NCBI GenBank assembly: GCA_011525665.1
Contig: WYAU01000064.1
Span: 1-49,661 of the forward strand
Length of the DNA: 49,661 nucleotides
Direction of reading: 5' to 3'
DNA from: Candidatus Brocadia sp.
GTDB lineage: Bacteria > Planctomycetota > Brocadiia > Brocadiales > Brocadiaceae
Shown here: in pieces, positions 8,551 through 18,250 of the stretch
How the letters are laid out: each line of letters starts with the position of its first letter
Position numbering within the stretch: position 1 is the first letter of the stretch
Notes under the pieces: model-generated
Told to the model about the DNA's origin: nothing
Seen by the model: the letters and a program-made list of their open reading frames with translations, nothing else
Database searches by the model: none
Position numbers and translations under genes: made by a program

Positions 8551-10596
8551 ATGGTAAAAAGTATGCAACGAATAGCGTCTTTTGATGTATTTGATACCGT
8601 CATAACCCGTGCCGTGGGAACACCTGCTGCTGTTTTTCTCCTGTTAGGCCGAATACTGAAAAACATGTCGTTGATCGGGTGTACGCCTGAAGCCTTTGCC
8701 TGTATCCGTATTGATGCCGAGCGTCGCGCAACGAAAAATGCAGAGGATGGCGCTGTATCTCTGCGTCAAATTTATGCAGAAGTTCAAATTTCCTTAGGGC
8801 TGACGGAAGAAGATTCTCTCCGGTTAATGAATCTCGAATGCGAGTTGGAAGCTAAGGTGATTAGAGCCGTGCCCGGGGCGAAGGATCGCATACAAAACGC
8901 CCGCAATCATGGCCTGCGCGTGTTGTTCCTTTCCGATATGTATTTATCCTCCTCATTTATTCAAAAACAACTGTCACATCATGGCTTATGGCTTGATGGC
9001 GATACATGTTATGTATCCTGTGAATATGGCAAATCGAAAAGATCGGGTAAACTCTTCCGTGAGTTATTACGCCGTGAAGGAGTTGCACCTGATTTTATAG
9101 TCCATTGCGGTAATCATCCCGACGCTGACGTTCAGATTGCAAAACATATCGGACTTCATGTTGAACCATTCCTGGATGGCAACCCGAATCGCTATGAACA
9201 AATCCTTGATTCCCACATCCGGGCGACGGAGGGATTGTCTTCCGCAATGGCCGGCGCATCGAGGCTGGCGCGGTTAACGGTTCCGGTGAAGTCCCCGAAA
9301 GAAGAGATTCTGCGGGATGTCGCAGCAGGTGTGATAGCGCCACTGCTTGTTGGTTATGTCCTCTGGATACTGCGTCGCGCTCAGCAACTGTGCTTGAAGA
9401 GGCTGTGTTTCGTATCCAGAGACGGTCAGATTCTTTTTGGAATTGCACGCAGATTGGCGAAAACATTGAATGTTGGCTGTAATCTTCGTTATATTTACGG
9501 AAGCAGGCAATCATGGAACCTCCCGGCCATAACCCGTATTGATCAAGAACAGTTAGCCTGGATATGGGATCTGACGGGGTTTCCCACGGTGCGGAATGTG
9601 CTGTCCCGCGTTTGCATCAAACCGGAAGAGATCCAAGAGAGCCTGAACTCTCTTGGAATCACAGAAAAAATGTGGTCTGCACATTTACCTGGCAAAGAAA
9701 TCTCTGCGATCTGCGATTTACTATTAAAGGATGGCAGGTTGCACGAACTCATATTACAGAAAGCGTCTCAAAAGCGAGCGGTAATTCTTAAATATCTGAA
9801 TCAGGAAGGATTGCTCGACACCGTTGACTGGGGAATGGTTGACGTAGGATGGCTTGGAAGCCTCCAGGATTCTTTGGAAAGAATTTTAACCGCCGAGGGC
9901 AAAAATCTACCCTACGGCTTCTATTTTGGCCTGAGAAAAAACCCGTTGGGTAACCGACTTGACCGGCGGGAGGCCTATTTCTTTGATGAGCGTCTTGGCC
10001 TTGGATACAGTGAAATTTTTCCCCGTTACGGGTTGTTGAAGTGGATGGAGGCGTTCTGCTCCGCAGATCATGGTACAGTGATGGATTTCGAGGAAAAAGA
10101 GAAGGAAGTACGACCGGTGCTAAAAGAAAATGGCAATCAACCGTTGCGGGAATGGGGTCTCTCGGCGATACAGAAAACGGTTTACTGTTTCGCCGAAAAT
10201 CTATTGCTCGATTCGAGCCTGATCAATGTCGATGCAGACGTTCGTAACGCCACTGCTGAAGCGCTCAAGGCCTTCTGCTTAAAACCTTCTTTTCAGGAAG
10301 TAAAGGCCTTTGCTGATTTTCCTGTTGAAATTGGGTTGGGTAAGGATAGCTGCATGGTTCGTTTAGCCGAAGGATACCGTTGGAGTCATATTGTCAAATC
10401 TTTCCGCGCCGGCAAAGCGATGCATGACCACCCGGCAATCTGGTGCGAAGGCGCCCTCTTGCTAACGCCACCCTTTGTTCGCTTAGCATTGAAAACGGCC
10501 CTTGTCGTTTCCCATACATTACGGTACACGATCAGGCCTCTGAAGCATTTGATTCGCCGCAAAGCTCTGATCCCGGCAAAGCAATTTATCCGATGA
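8551..10596 (+). CDS. HAD-superfamily protein of the COG5610 type
   Basis: 681 residues. The N-terminal HAD domain carries FDVFDT (residues 11-16) as motif I, LFLSDMYLSS as motif II, a lysine in YGKSKRSGK and HCGNHPDADVQIAK as the motif III/IV region. A long C-terminal half (from about 250) has CFVSRDGQIL and GWLGSLQDSL, blocks that recur in polysaccharide-cluster proteins annotated as predicted HAD hydrolases. The biochemical role of the family is poorly defined; it may be a phosphatase or a transferase acting on glycans. Two ATG codons compete (8551 and 8563) and neither has a clear Shine-Dalgarno sequence. It is co-directional with the ABC exporter and the glycosyltransferases. Confidence 0.78.
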   Translation: MVKSMQRIASFDVFDTVITRAVGTPAAVFLLLGRILKNMSLIGCTPEAFACIRIDAERRATKNAEDGAVSLRQIYAEVQISLGLTEEDSLRLMNLECELEAKVIRAVPGAKDRIQNARNHGLRVLFLSDMYLSSSFIQKQLSHHGLWLDGDTCYVSCEYGKSKRSGKLFRELLRREGVAPDFIVHCGNHPDADVQIAKHIGLHVEPFLDGNPNRYEQILDSHIRATEGLSSAMAGASRLARLTVPVKSPKEEILRDVAAGVIAPLLVGYVLWILRRAQQLCLKRLCFVSRDGQILFGIARRLAKTLNVGCNLRYIYGSRQSWNLPAITRIDQEQLAWIWDLTGFPTVRNVLSRVCIKPEEIQESLNSLGITEKMWSAHLPGKEISAICDLLLKDGRLHELILQKASQKRAVILKYLNQEGLLDTVDWGMVDVGWLGSLQDSLERILTAEGKNLPYGFYFGLRKNPLGNRLDRREAYFFDERLGLGYSEIFPRYGLLKWMEAFCSADHGTVMDFEEKEKEVRPVLKENGNQPLREWGLSAIQKTVYCFAENLLLDSSLINVDADVRNATAEALKAFCLKPSFQEVKAFADFPVEIGLGKDSCMVRLAEGYRWSHIVKSFRAGKAMHDHPAIWCEGALLLTPPFVRLALKTALVVSHTLRYTIRPLKHLIRRKALIPAKQFIR

Positions 10597-10646
10597 GCGT
10601 TTCGTTTTGCGCTGGGATCGGGCTGTTTGCTCCATGAGAAGAGGAG

Positions 10647-11939
10647 ATGAATACGGTGCAAAGAAAAATGAAGATTGCTTTCGTAAGTCAGCCTTTCGAT
10701 GAAGTCCTTCCCCCCAATCATAATTCGATAGGGATTTTGCTTTATGAGGTTGCACGCCGCCTGGCCCGTTCGTGTGAAGTAACGGTTTACATAAAAGGGG
10801 GATGGTTTCGAAAGAAAGAAACATGTGAAGAGGGGGTGTGCTATCAGCGCATACCGGTGGGTATCGATAAAATACTACAGAGACTCCTTGCGATTTTTTC
10901 AAGATTTTTTAACGCCAAACGACCTCTCTATGCCTCTCAATTCTATTACCGGGGATATATTGCCCGGATAGGAAGAAACCTGAGGGCGCAACACTGCGAT
11001 ATCGTTCACATCATCAATTTTTCTCAGTTTGTTCCTGTTATCAGGGCATTTAATCCCGGGATTAAAATTATCTTACACATGCATTGTGAGTGGTTGACGC
11101 AACTCGACCACTCAATAATCGAACGGCGACTCGGAAAAACCGATTTAATCATCGGTTGCAGTGATTATATTACACAAAAGATCCGTCACAATTTTCCCCG
11201 GTTTTCCGGTTGTTGTGAGACTGTCCATAATGGCGTGGATAGTGATCACTTTGTGCGCCGAAACGACAACAATACAGGGAAGGGAAATGGCGCCAAAAGA
11301 TTGCTGTTTGTTGGCAGGGTATCACCGGAAAAAGGTGTGCATGTGTTATTAAAGGCCTTTCAGAGGGTGGTTCAACGCTATCCGCAAGCGCACCTCGAGA
11401 TTGCCGGGCCCAAAAAACAGTTACCTTTCGAATATCTTGTCGCTTTAAGTGATGATGCTGCGGTGACAGAATTAGCGGCTTTCTATGGCAGTGGTTCTCC
11501 CTACGGTTACTCATACCGCCTGCGGGATATGCTTGGATTGTTAAATATCGCGAACCGGGTAACTTTCTCCGGTGTTATTCCCAACTCACAATTGTTAAGT
11601 CAGTATCGAAATGCAGATGTTTTTATCTTTCCGTCAGTTTGGGAAGAACCATTCGGGCTGCCTCCCCTTGAGGCCATGTCGGTTGAAGTCCCTGTAGTTG
11701 CTACCCGATCAGGAGGCATAGTTGAAACCGTAGAAAATGGCAGGACGGGGATCCTGGTCGAACGGAACAATGAATGTGCCTTAGCAGAGGCGATCCTTCG
11801 TATCCTTTCCGATGAAGATTTGAGGCAATCCATGGGGAAGTCTGGACGAAAGCGGGTAGTAGAATTTTTTTCCCTTGAACGGATGGTTGAAAGGCTCCTG
11901 CATCTCTACAAAAATCTTTGTGCGGTTAGTATTTCTTAA
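10647..11939 (+). CDS. Family 4 glycosyltransferase
   Basis: 430-residue GT-B enzyme. The N-terminal domain begins MKIAFVSQPFDEV. The donor-binding C-terminal domain has LLFVGRVSPEKGVHVLLKAF, FIFPSVWEEPFGLPPLEAMS (the E-x7-E motif of GT4) and VVATRSGGIVETVENGRTG. Start is uncertain: the ATG at 10647 abuts GAGGAG with no spacer, while GTG at 10656 has the same purine run nine bases away, and the internal ATG at 10668 begins the conserved fold. Differences are at most seven residues. It probably adds one sugar to the surface glycan; the sugar type cannot be told. Confidence 0.9.
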   Translation: MNTVQRKMKIAFVSQPFDEVLPPNHNSIGILLYEVARRLARSCEVTVYIKGGWFRKKETCEEGVCYQRIPVGIDKILQRLLAIFSRFFNAKRPLYASQFYYRGYIARIGRNLRAQHCDIVHIINFSQFVPVIRAFNPGIKIILHMHCEWLTQLDHSIIERRLGKTDLIIGCSDYITQKIRHNFPRFSGCCETVHNGVDSDHFVRRNDNNTGKGNGAKRLLFVGRVSPEKGVHVLLKAFQRVVQRYPQAHLEIAGPKKQLPFEYLVALSDDAAVTELAAFYGSGSPYGYSYRLRDMLGLLNIANRVTFSGVIPNSQLLSQYRNADVFIFPSVWEEPFGLPPLEAMSVEVPVVATRSGGIVETVENGRTGILVERNNECALAEAILRILSDEDLRQSMGKSGRKRVVEFFSLERMVERLLHLYKNLCAVSIS

Positions 11940-11983
11940 GTGAAGTTAAAAACTCACTTGTTTTTTTCAGATAAAATGAGAAC

Positions 11984-13246
11984 ATGAAGGTTTTGATTCT
12001 TAGTTCTTATCTTGAAGGTGGCGCGGGTGGAGCGGCTTACCGGCTGCATCAAAGCTTGCGGGACAGTGGCGTGACCTCCCGCATTCTGGTGCAAAAGAAA
12101 AACGTTCATGATGACACCGTTGTGGTTGCGCCAAAAGCCACGTTGGTGAGGGAACTTGAATGGCTGGCAAGAGGCAGAAACTTGGATCGTTTGCCCTTGA
12201 AACTGTATCCCCGGAGAGACCGTACCTTATTTTCCCTCCAGTGGCTTCCGGATTCTATTCTTTCGCCGGTGGCCCGGTTCGCTCCGGATGTCATTAATCT
12301 GCATTGGATTTGCAGTGGCTTTATGCGAATAGAAACTATCCCCCGGTTGAACAAACCTTTGGTTTGGACCTTTCATGATATGTGGGCTTTTACGGGAGGA
12401 TGTCATTATAGCGAGGAATGCGAACTCTATACCGCTTCCTGCGGCACTTGCCCCCGGCTCCATAGCGGGAAAAACCGTGATCTGTCGCACTGGGTATGGC
12501 GGCGCAAAGCCAGGGCATGGAAAGAACTAAAACTAACGATCGTTACTCCCAGTTCATGGCTGGCAAAATGCGCAAGATCCAGCTCGCTTTTCAGAGATGT
12601 ACGTATTGAGGTAATCCCCTATGGCATTGATATAAAAAAGTACAGGCCCATAGACCGTCGCGTAGCCCGCGAGATACTTGGCTTACCTCATGAGAAGCGG
12701 ATCATCCTTTTCGGGGCATGGAATAACGAATACCGCAAGGGATTTCATTTGCTTTTGCCTGCTTTGCAAAGCCTGGCAAAGTCTGGATGGCATGATAAGA
12801 TGGAGTTGGTTGTTTTTGGCTTTTTTCACCCAAACAGCCAAATTGATGTAAATATCAAGACCCATTACCTGGGCAAGCTGAGCGATGCAACCTCAATGGC
12901 GCTCGTTTATTGCGCAGCGGATGTTTTCGTCGCGCCTTCTCTGTACGATAACTTACCCAATACGGTACTGGAATCTATCGCCTGCGGCACGCCCTGTGTC
13001 GCATTCAATGCCTGCGGTATGCCTGACATGATTGAGCATCTGCAGAATGGTTATCTTGCGCAACCTTACCGATATGAGGATCTAGCTCAAGGAATTATGT
13101 GGGTATTGGAAGATGGTAATCGGCACTATCGTTTGTCTCGCCGTGCCCGGGACAAGGCCGAGCGTGAATTTACCCTTGATCTCTACGCAGAACGATACCG
13201 GGATCTTTTTCATGACATCGTGAAGAATCACAATTCAAAGGATTAA
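11984..13246 (+). CDS. Family 4 glycosyltransferase (WcaC-like)
   Basis: 420 residues. The N-terminus MKVLILSSYLEGGAGGAA has the glycine-rich loop of this subgroup. The block HDMWAFTGGCHYSEEC followed by CGTCPRL is characteristic of WcaC/WbcM-like GT4 enzymes. The donor half has VIPYGIDIKKYRP, FGAWNNEYRKGFHLLLPAL, FVAPSLYDNLPNTVLESIACG and VAFNACGMPDMI. The cysteines in the central block may bind metal, but that is not established. The gene sits 44 bases after the previous glycosyltransferase and 3 bases before the next gene, so the three are likely co-transcribed. Confidence 0.9.
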   Translation: MKVLILSSYLEGGAGGAAYRLHQSLRDSGVTSRILVQKKNVHDDTVVVAPKATLVRELEWLARGRNLDRLPLKLYPRRDRTLFSLQWLPDSILSPVARFAPDVINLHWICSGFMRIETIPRLNKPLVWTFHDMWAFTGGCHYSEECELYTASCGTCPRLHSGKNRDLSHWVWRRKARAWKELKLTIVTPSSWLAKCARSSSLFRDVRIEVIPYGIDIKKYRPIDRRVAREILGLPHEKRIILFGAWNNEYRKGFHLLLPALQSLAKSGWHDKMELVVFGFFHPNSQIDVNIKTHYLGKLSDATSMALVYCAADVFVAPSLYDNLPNTVLESIACGTPCVAFNACGMPDMIEHLQNGYLAQPYRYEDLAQGIMWVLEDGNRHYRLSRRARDKAEREFTLDLYAERYRDLFHDIVKNHNSKD

Positions 13247-13249
13247 AAA

Positions 13250-14476
13250 ATGAAACAATCAGTCCAAGGTAGGAGTGCCATGCGGGAAGTAAACGTCCTG
13301 GAAGAAGTATTTTGCCCAAGCTGTGACTCAAAAGGGGTATCGGTCTTTTACAGGCAGAAGAATGTTCCGGTTCATAGTGTGTTGCTTATGCCGACACGGG
13401 AAGTGGCTATGAGTTATCCTACCGGGGAGATAGCACTGGGGTTTTGTCAGAATTGTGGGTTTATTTTCAACACCTCTTTTGATCCGGATGTTCATGAATA
13501 TTCATCCAGGTATGAGGAAACACAGGGATTCTCATCCACATTTAACTCTTTTCACAGGCGTCTGGCCACGTATCTTGTTGAAAGATATAATTTATATAAT
13601 AAAACTATTATTGAAGTGGGCTGCGGGAAGGGAGAGTTTCTGACAATGCTTTGTGAAATGGGTGAGAACTGTGGCGTTGGATTTGACCCCGGTTATATAA
13701 ACGAACGTAATTCCAGCCTGGCGCGGGATCGGATTACCTTTATTAAAGACTTTTATTCGGAGAAATATGCCAGTTACCATGCCGACTTCGTCTGCTGCAA
13801 AATGACATTGGAACATATTCAGCGTACGGCAGATTTCGTCAAGACGGTACGGCGTTCGATCGGGAACCGGCTGGATACAATTGTTTTTTTCCAGGTTCCG
13901 GATGTAACCCGTGTTTTGCGCGAACTGGCGTTTTGGGATATCTATTACGAGCACTGTTCTTACTTCAGCATGGGATCATTAGCCCGTCTTTTCAGGAAAT
14001 GCAGTTTTGATGTTACAGATATCCGAAAAGATTACGGGGAGCAATATCTGATGATTGAGGCCCGGCCATGCGAGGGAAGGCAAACCTCTTCCCTGCTGCG
14101 GGAAGACGATATCAAAGATTTGGCTAATGACGTTGCATATTTTGCGAAAAACTACCGGAATAAGCTGGACACATGGAAACATTACTTCCAGAAGATTAAA
14201 CAGAACAAACAGCGGACTGTCATTTGGGGATCGGGTTCGAAGGGCGTTGCTTTTTTGACGACGCTTTGTATTAAAGACGAGATTGAATTTGCGGTAGATA
14301 TAAATCCTTATAAACATAATATGTACATGCCAGGGACGGGACAAAAAATTGTGGGTCCTGACTTTTTGCAAACATATAAACCAGACATTGTTATTGCGAT
14401 GAACCCAATTTATGGTGAAGAAATACGACAGGATCTCAACCGAATGGGACTGTCTGCAGAGCTTGTTACTGTTTAA
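13250..14476 (+). CDS. C-methyltransferase-like SAM enzyme, tandem copy 1
   Basis: 408 residues in three parts. A zinc-ribbon-like N-terminus has CPSCDSKG and CQNCGFIF. The SAM domain has IIEVGCGKGEFLTMLCEMG and KMTLEHIQ. The C-terminal Rossmann-like domain starts VIWGSGSKGVAFL and includes FAVDINPYKHNMYMPGTG. The layout matches the sugar C-methyltransferase at 3249 but the sequence is clearly a different subgroup. Initiation is either the ATG at 13250 (AAAGGA upstream) or 13280 (AGGAG five bases away); the latter removes ten poorly conserved residues. The neighbour at 14512 is a close paralogue. It may methylate a sugar or another intermediate of the glycan; the acceptor is unknown. Confidence 0.82.
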   Translation: MKQSVQGRSAMREVNVLEEVFCPSCDSKGVSVFYRQKNVPVHSVLLMPTREVAMSYPTGEIALGFCQNCGFIFNTSFDPDVHEYSSRYEETQGFSSTFNSFHRRLATYLVERYNLYNKTIIEVGCGKGEFLTMLCEMGENCGVGFDPGYINERNSSLARDRITFIKDFYSEKYASYHADFVCCKMTLEHIQRTADFVKTVRRSIGNRLDTIVFFQVPDVTRVLRELAFWDIYYEHCSYFSMGSLARLFRKCSFDVTDIRKDYGEQYLMIEARPCEGRQTSSLLREDDIKDLANDVAYFAKNYRNKLDTWKHYFQKIKQNKQRTVIWGSGSKGVAFLTTLCIKDEIEFAVDINPYKHNMYMPGTGQKIVGPDFLQTYKPDIVIAMNPIYGEEIRQDLNRMGLSAELVTV

Positions 14477-14511
14477 TTTCCCGCCGGGAAAGTATACGGA
14501 GCTTAAAAAAA

Positions 14512-15705
14512 TTGAGCAAAGAATCTGTTTCGGAAAGCACGTGTCCGGTCTGTGTCTCGAAGAATGTTTCCGGAATTGTCAAGATACCGCAGGTACCCGT
14601 CCATTGTAATCTGCTATGGTCAACGCGTGATGAAGCACTCCGCGTCCCCACAGGGGATATTCATATCGGTTGTTGCAAAGATTGTGGACACATATTCAAT
14701 CTCACGTTTGATCCCTCTCTCATGAAATATACTAAAGACTATGAGAACAGCCTGTATTTCTCACCGCGCTTTAAAAGTTATGCCGACACCCTGGCTACTT
14801 ATTTGATCAATCGACATGATTTACGCAACAAAGAGATTATTGAAATCGGCTGCGGAAATGGAGATTTTTTGACGCTCCTCTGCAGACTCGGTGGAAACCG
14901 GGGAGTGGGTTTTGACCCAGGTTACGTGCACAAAACACATAACGGCTCAGACACGGGGAATATCACTTTCATACAAGATTTCTATTCAGAACGGTATGCC
15001 ACCTATAAGGCGGATATTATCTGTTGCAGGCATGTACTGGAACACATCCGGTTTCCCCGGGATTTATTAGACAATCTGCGCAGGGCAATCGGTAATCGCC
15101 ACAATACGGTTGTATTCTTTGAAGTGCCAAATGCCTTGTTCATTTTGCGTGATCTTTCAATTTGGGATATCATCTATGAACACTGCTCGTACTTCAACTC
15201 CTTATCACTAGCTCATTTATTTGCTTCTTGCGGTTTCTCTGTCAATGATGTCACGGAATCATTTGAAGGGCAATTCCTCTGTATTGAGGCAATGCCAGGA
15301 GAGGGTGCAGGGCACTTTTCCCTTGAGCGTCAAAATACCCTGAATACAATAATGCGCTACGTGGCAGAATTCTCTTCCACGCACCAAAAAAGGATTGATG
15401 AATGGAAATACAAACTGGAAGGGTTTAAATATAGTGGTAAACGAATCGTGGTATGGGGGGCAGGCTCGAAGGGTGTCACATTCTTAAATGCAATTAAACC
15501 GAAAAATCAAATTCATTACATTGTTGATATAAACCCGCGGAAGCAAAATATGTTTGTGGCAGGAACCGCACAGCAAATCGTGCCGCCGGTGTTTCTTCAA
15601 GACTATCGTCCCGATATCATATTAATAATGAATCCGCTCTATAAAGATGAAATAAGCAGGCTTACGAACGCTCTGGAGCTCACTGCCGAATTGGTACTTG
15701 TGTAA
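14512..15705 (+). CDS. C-methyltransferase-like SAM enzyme, tandem copy 2
   Basis: 397 residues, paralogous to the gene just upstream along its whole length. It has a cysteine site CPVCVSKN/CKDCGHIF, a SAM motif IIEIGCGNGDFLTLLC, then CRHVLEHIRFP, then the C-terminal VVWGAGSKGVTFL and YIVDINPRKQNMF. By eye nearly half of the residues match. The start is a TTG at 14512 preceded by CGGAG nine bases upstream; no ATG fits without losing the first CxxC. The pair probably arose by tandem duplication and then diverged, perhaps to act on two positions or two sugars. The gene ends 13 bases from the convergent beta-barrel gene. Confidence 0.82.
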   Translation: MSKESVSESTCPVCVSKNVSGIVKIPQVPVHCNLLWSTRDEALRVPTGDIHIGCCKDCGHIFNLTFDPSLMKYTKDYENSLYFSPRFKSYADTLATYLINRHDLRNKEIIEIGCGNGDFLTLLCRLGGNRGVGFDPGYVHKTHNGSDTGNITFIQDFYSERYATYKADIICCRHVLEHIRFPRDLLDNLRRAIGNRHNTVVFFEVPNALFILRDLSIWDIIYEHCSYFNSLSLAHLFASCGFSVNDVTESFEGQFLCIEAMPGEGAGHFSLERQNTLNTIMRYVAEFSSTHQKRIDEWKYKLEGFKYSGKRIVVWGAGSKGVTFLNAIKPKNQIHYIVDINPRKQNMFVAGTAQQIVPPVFLQDYRPDIILIMNPLYKDEISRLTNALELTAELVLV

Positions 15706-15718
15706 ATCTCTTCGCATA

Positions 15719-16948
15719 TTAAAATTCCGCTGATAATCCGAGAAATACCGTATTTTTTGTATATCCTGCGTCCTCCAAGTTGGAATCCGATTCCGAATAG
15801 GTATAAGTAAAGTTTCCCCTTAAAATTTTTGTAATCTCATAGGTAAACGTGGTATTTGCCCCCAGCAATCGGGTTTTAAAATCAGAAGAAATGAATTCAC
15901 CATCTCCATAAAAAATGGAAAGGGAGCACTGGAGTCTTTCCAACAGTTGCCGCGTTGCCGTGGCAGTAGTTTTCCAGATATTGAAAATATCCTCATTATA
16001 AGGATTAGTATCGTACCTTTTTTCAAATATAAGGCGTGCAATTGTTTCAGAATCTTTTTTATAAGTAAGCGAGGTTAGGACAATGGGCCTGGTGAGATTT
16101 TTATCGTCAAAGGAATCTATCAGGTCTACTCCGGGCCTCAGATCAAAATAAAGTTTCTTGGTTATGTACTGCCTTATGCCGGTGGTAATGGTTTGAATTG
16201 AAGCGTCATTATTATCTTCAAATTCTCTGTGGACGAAATCGTATGAGAATAAAAAGGTAGTGTCTGCGCTGAATAAATAAGCCACTTCAAAACCCGCTTT
16301 ATTCAGAAAAGAGTCTTCTTCGTCCACCCCTGAAAAAACATCTATATAATTGCCGTATCTTATTGTGGCGGAAAGTTGTTTGGCAATATCCCTCGTGTAG
16401 TCGATGTCAAGCTTGTTTCTGAAATACTCGAACTGGCCTCCTCTTCTGCCAAATTGTTCATCGAAGAAATCTATTCTGTTAAAAAGCGGTTCTGTGGAAT
16501 GAACGAAGATATTCCTCAAACTCATACGGTCGTGCGCTGAAAACTCGTTTTCAAACGTTAAGGTTAAATCTTCGGTGGTATTATCAAATTCGTTGTTTTT
16601 TGCGTATGCCCGGTGGCTTACACCAGCCGTTAGTTCTAACCTCCTCATTTTACCTTCATAGTTTACACCGACTTCGATTCCCGCAAGCGTTATGAAGTCT
16701 TCTCTTTTATCTTTTTTGTCATAGGTGATGTTATCATCGAACGTTTCACCGACTGATATGCCCGCAATTCGCATATCGAAACCTTTATAATTATAAGAAA
16801 GGTAATTAAGGAAATGTGTAAGGGAAAAGTCTGATCTGCTATCGGTATCGGTGAACGAATAGGCGTTTGAAAAGGAGGTAATAAAAATAATAACTATCCA
16901 GAGACTCGCGGCTGATATTGTTTTGTAATATCTTACCAGGGTATTCAC
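15719..16948 (-). CDS. Outer-membrane beta-barrel protein
   Basis: 409 residues with an N-terminal hydrophobic signal (SLWIVIIFITSFSNAYS). The rest is alternating amphipathic strands rich in aromatic and charged residues (LELTAGVSHRAYAK, TTFLFSYDFVHREFE, ILRGNFTYTYSESDS). It ends in VFLGLSAEF, a classic C-terminal phenylalanine barrel signal. This looks like the barrel proteins found beside exopolysaccharide loci, sometimes annotated as PEP-CTERM-system associated, but no exosortase gene is visible. A role in secretion of the glycan across the outer membrane is an inference from position only. It is transcribed opposite to the sugar genes. Confidence 0.78.
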   Translation of the reverse strand: MNTLVRYYKTISAASLWIVIIFITSFSNAYSFTDTDSRSDFSLTHFLNYLSYNYKGFDMRIAGISVGETFDDNITYDKKDKREDFITLAGIEVGVNYEGKMRRLELTAGVSHRAYAKNNEFDNTTEDLTLTFENEFSAHDRMSLRNIFVHSTEPLFNRIDFFDEQFGRRGGQFEYFRNKLDIDYTRDIAKQLSATIRYGNYIDVFSGVDEEDSFLNKAGFEVAYLFSADTTFLFSYDFVHREFEDNNDASIQTITTGIRQYITKKLYFDLRPGVDLIDSFDDKNLTRPIVLTSLTYKKDSETIARLIFEKRYDTNPYNEDIFNIWKTTATATRQLLERLQCSLSIFYGDGEFISSDFKTRLLGANTTFTYEITKILRGNFTYTYSESDSNLEDAGYTKNTVFLGLSAEF

Positions 16949-17132
16949 TGTAATCTCATAGTAAGTTCGTAATTTCGTGTCGTATACAAAGTATTTATTA
17001 TTCTGAAAATCGTCCTATTATCCTATTTTTCTCAGGAGCGGCAAGACAGTGAAGTCAAAGCCTATTTCTTGCTTGTGTATAAAACATGCAAACAATTATT
17101 CTATCTGTTTACGTCAGCGTGAATTATACAAA

Positions 17133-17174
17133 ATGAAATTAAATTTGCAATTGTAAAATTTAATTTCATAATAT
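17133..17174 (+). promoter_or_regulatory. Promoter overlapped by a perfect 14-bp inverted repeat
   Basis: ATGAAATTAAATTT (17133-17146) and AAATTTAATTTCAT (17156-17169) are perfect inverted repeats around nine bases. A sigma-70-like promoter overlaps them: TTGCAA (17145-17150), an 18-base spacer and TAATAT (17169-17174). The geometry is that of an operator covering a promoter. It lies in the 279-base divergent gap, about 55 bases before the methyltransferase at 17228. Confidence 0.5.
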
Positions 17175-17227
17175 GTGTTATGTGAAAAATGAAAACCACC
17201 ATTTAAGAAAAAGAGGAGGGGGGGAGA

Positions 17228-18094
17228 ATGAGATGTAAACTTTGCGGTAGTATTAAAACAATAAAAATAAGCAGTATTGCCGTATCAAGTATTAAGGAAA
17301 TTTTCCCTGTCAGGATAAATTTAGAAAGATTTTTTATAGGCAATAGTTTTGATTTATATCAATGTCAGGTATGCGGAATTAAGAGTTTTGACAAAGTTTT
17401 GCCGCCCGATTCGGAACTCAATAGCGCTTTGCAGGGATTACCTTTCTATTATGAAGAATCAAAAGGAGAATTTAATTATGCCATTGAAGTAATTTCCAAA
17501 CGGGTTCCTAAAAAAATCCTCGAGATAGGGGCTGGTAGAGGATACTTTCTGGAAAAATTGAAAAATTCATATGACGTGAGGGCTGTTGAATCTAGTGACA
17601 AAAATTTGATGTTTTTACAAGAAAAGAATATTAAACTTGATGAAAAAGGGTTGACGTATGACTTTATTTGTGCCTTCCAGGTGCTGGAACATATTGAAAA
17701 TTTAACTGATTTTTTAAGTTTTTGCGATGAAAAGCTAGAAGTAAATGGCTGCTTACTCATTTCAGTTCCAAACAATGATTCCCCATACTTTACAGAAACT
17801 ATTAATGTCCTCGATTTTCCTCCCCATCACCTGTATCAATTTAATGAAAAGGCATTAAAATATATTGCAAAAGTTTTAAACCAAGAAATTATAGAATATT
17901 GGCAGGAACCTTTACGAATAGAACATTACACGTGTATGATTAGGGCACGGAGAAACAAAATGATGCACAGATTTCCCTTTATAAGGAGATTATTTTATAT
18001 AATGGATTATCTTTTAATACCTTATTATTATGATTGTAACAGGGAGGAACCAGGTCATACCCATGCCGTTTTATTGCAAAAGAAGTGCTCCTGA
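17228..18094 (+). CDS. SAM-dependent methyltransferase with N-terminal zinc-ribbon
   Basis: 288 residues. It begins MRCKLCGSI and has a second CQVCGIKSF, a four-cysteine metal site, then the SAM motif ILEIGAGRGYFLEKL (about residues 97-111) and FICAFQVLEHIENL. It lacks the extra C-terminal Rossmann domain of the C-methyltransferases at 3249, 13250 and 14512. A strong Shine-Dalgarno run (GAGGAGGGGGGG) precedes the ATG. Its codon use is more AT-rich than that of the polysaccharide genes to its left, which may signal a separate origin. The target is probably a sugar or lipid-linked glycan, but nothing in the sequence fixes it. Confidence 0.8.
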   Translation: MRCKLCGSIKTIKISSIAVSSIKEIFPVRINLERFFIGNSFDLYQCQVCGIKSFDKVLPPDSELNSALQGLPFYYEESKGEFNYAIEVISKRVPKKILEIGAGRGYFLEKLKNSYDVRAVESSDKNLMFLQEKNIKLDEKGLTYDFICAFQVLEHIENLTDFLSFCDEKLEVNGCLLISVPNNDSPYFTETINVLDFPPHHLYQFNEKALKYIAKVLNQEIIEYWQEPLRIEHYTCMIRARRNKMMHRFPFIRRLFYIMDYLLIPYYYDCNREEPGHTHAVLLQKKCS

Positions 18095-18250
18095 GGGCAC
18101 CGATCCTGTGGCGACAATCAGAGACCGGTAAATAAAAAAGAAGGTTTCCCGGATGTAATTGCCTCCGGATTCTGGAAACGGGTCAGTTATCCGGGAGAGA
18201 CAAGATTCATCAGAAAGCCTGATAGCGGATGGCGTAAGACTTACCATATT

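Noticed and set aside
18095-18250. Possible tRNA or small RNA between the methyltransferase and the MidA-like gene
   Set aside because: No T-loop or acceptor-stem pairing could be found; nothing supports an RNA gene.
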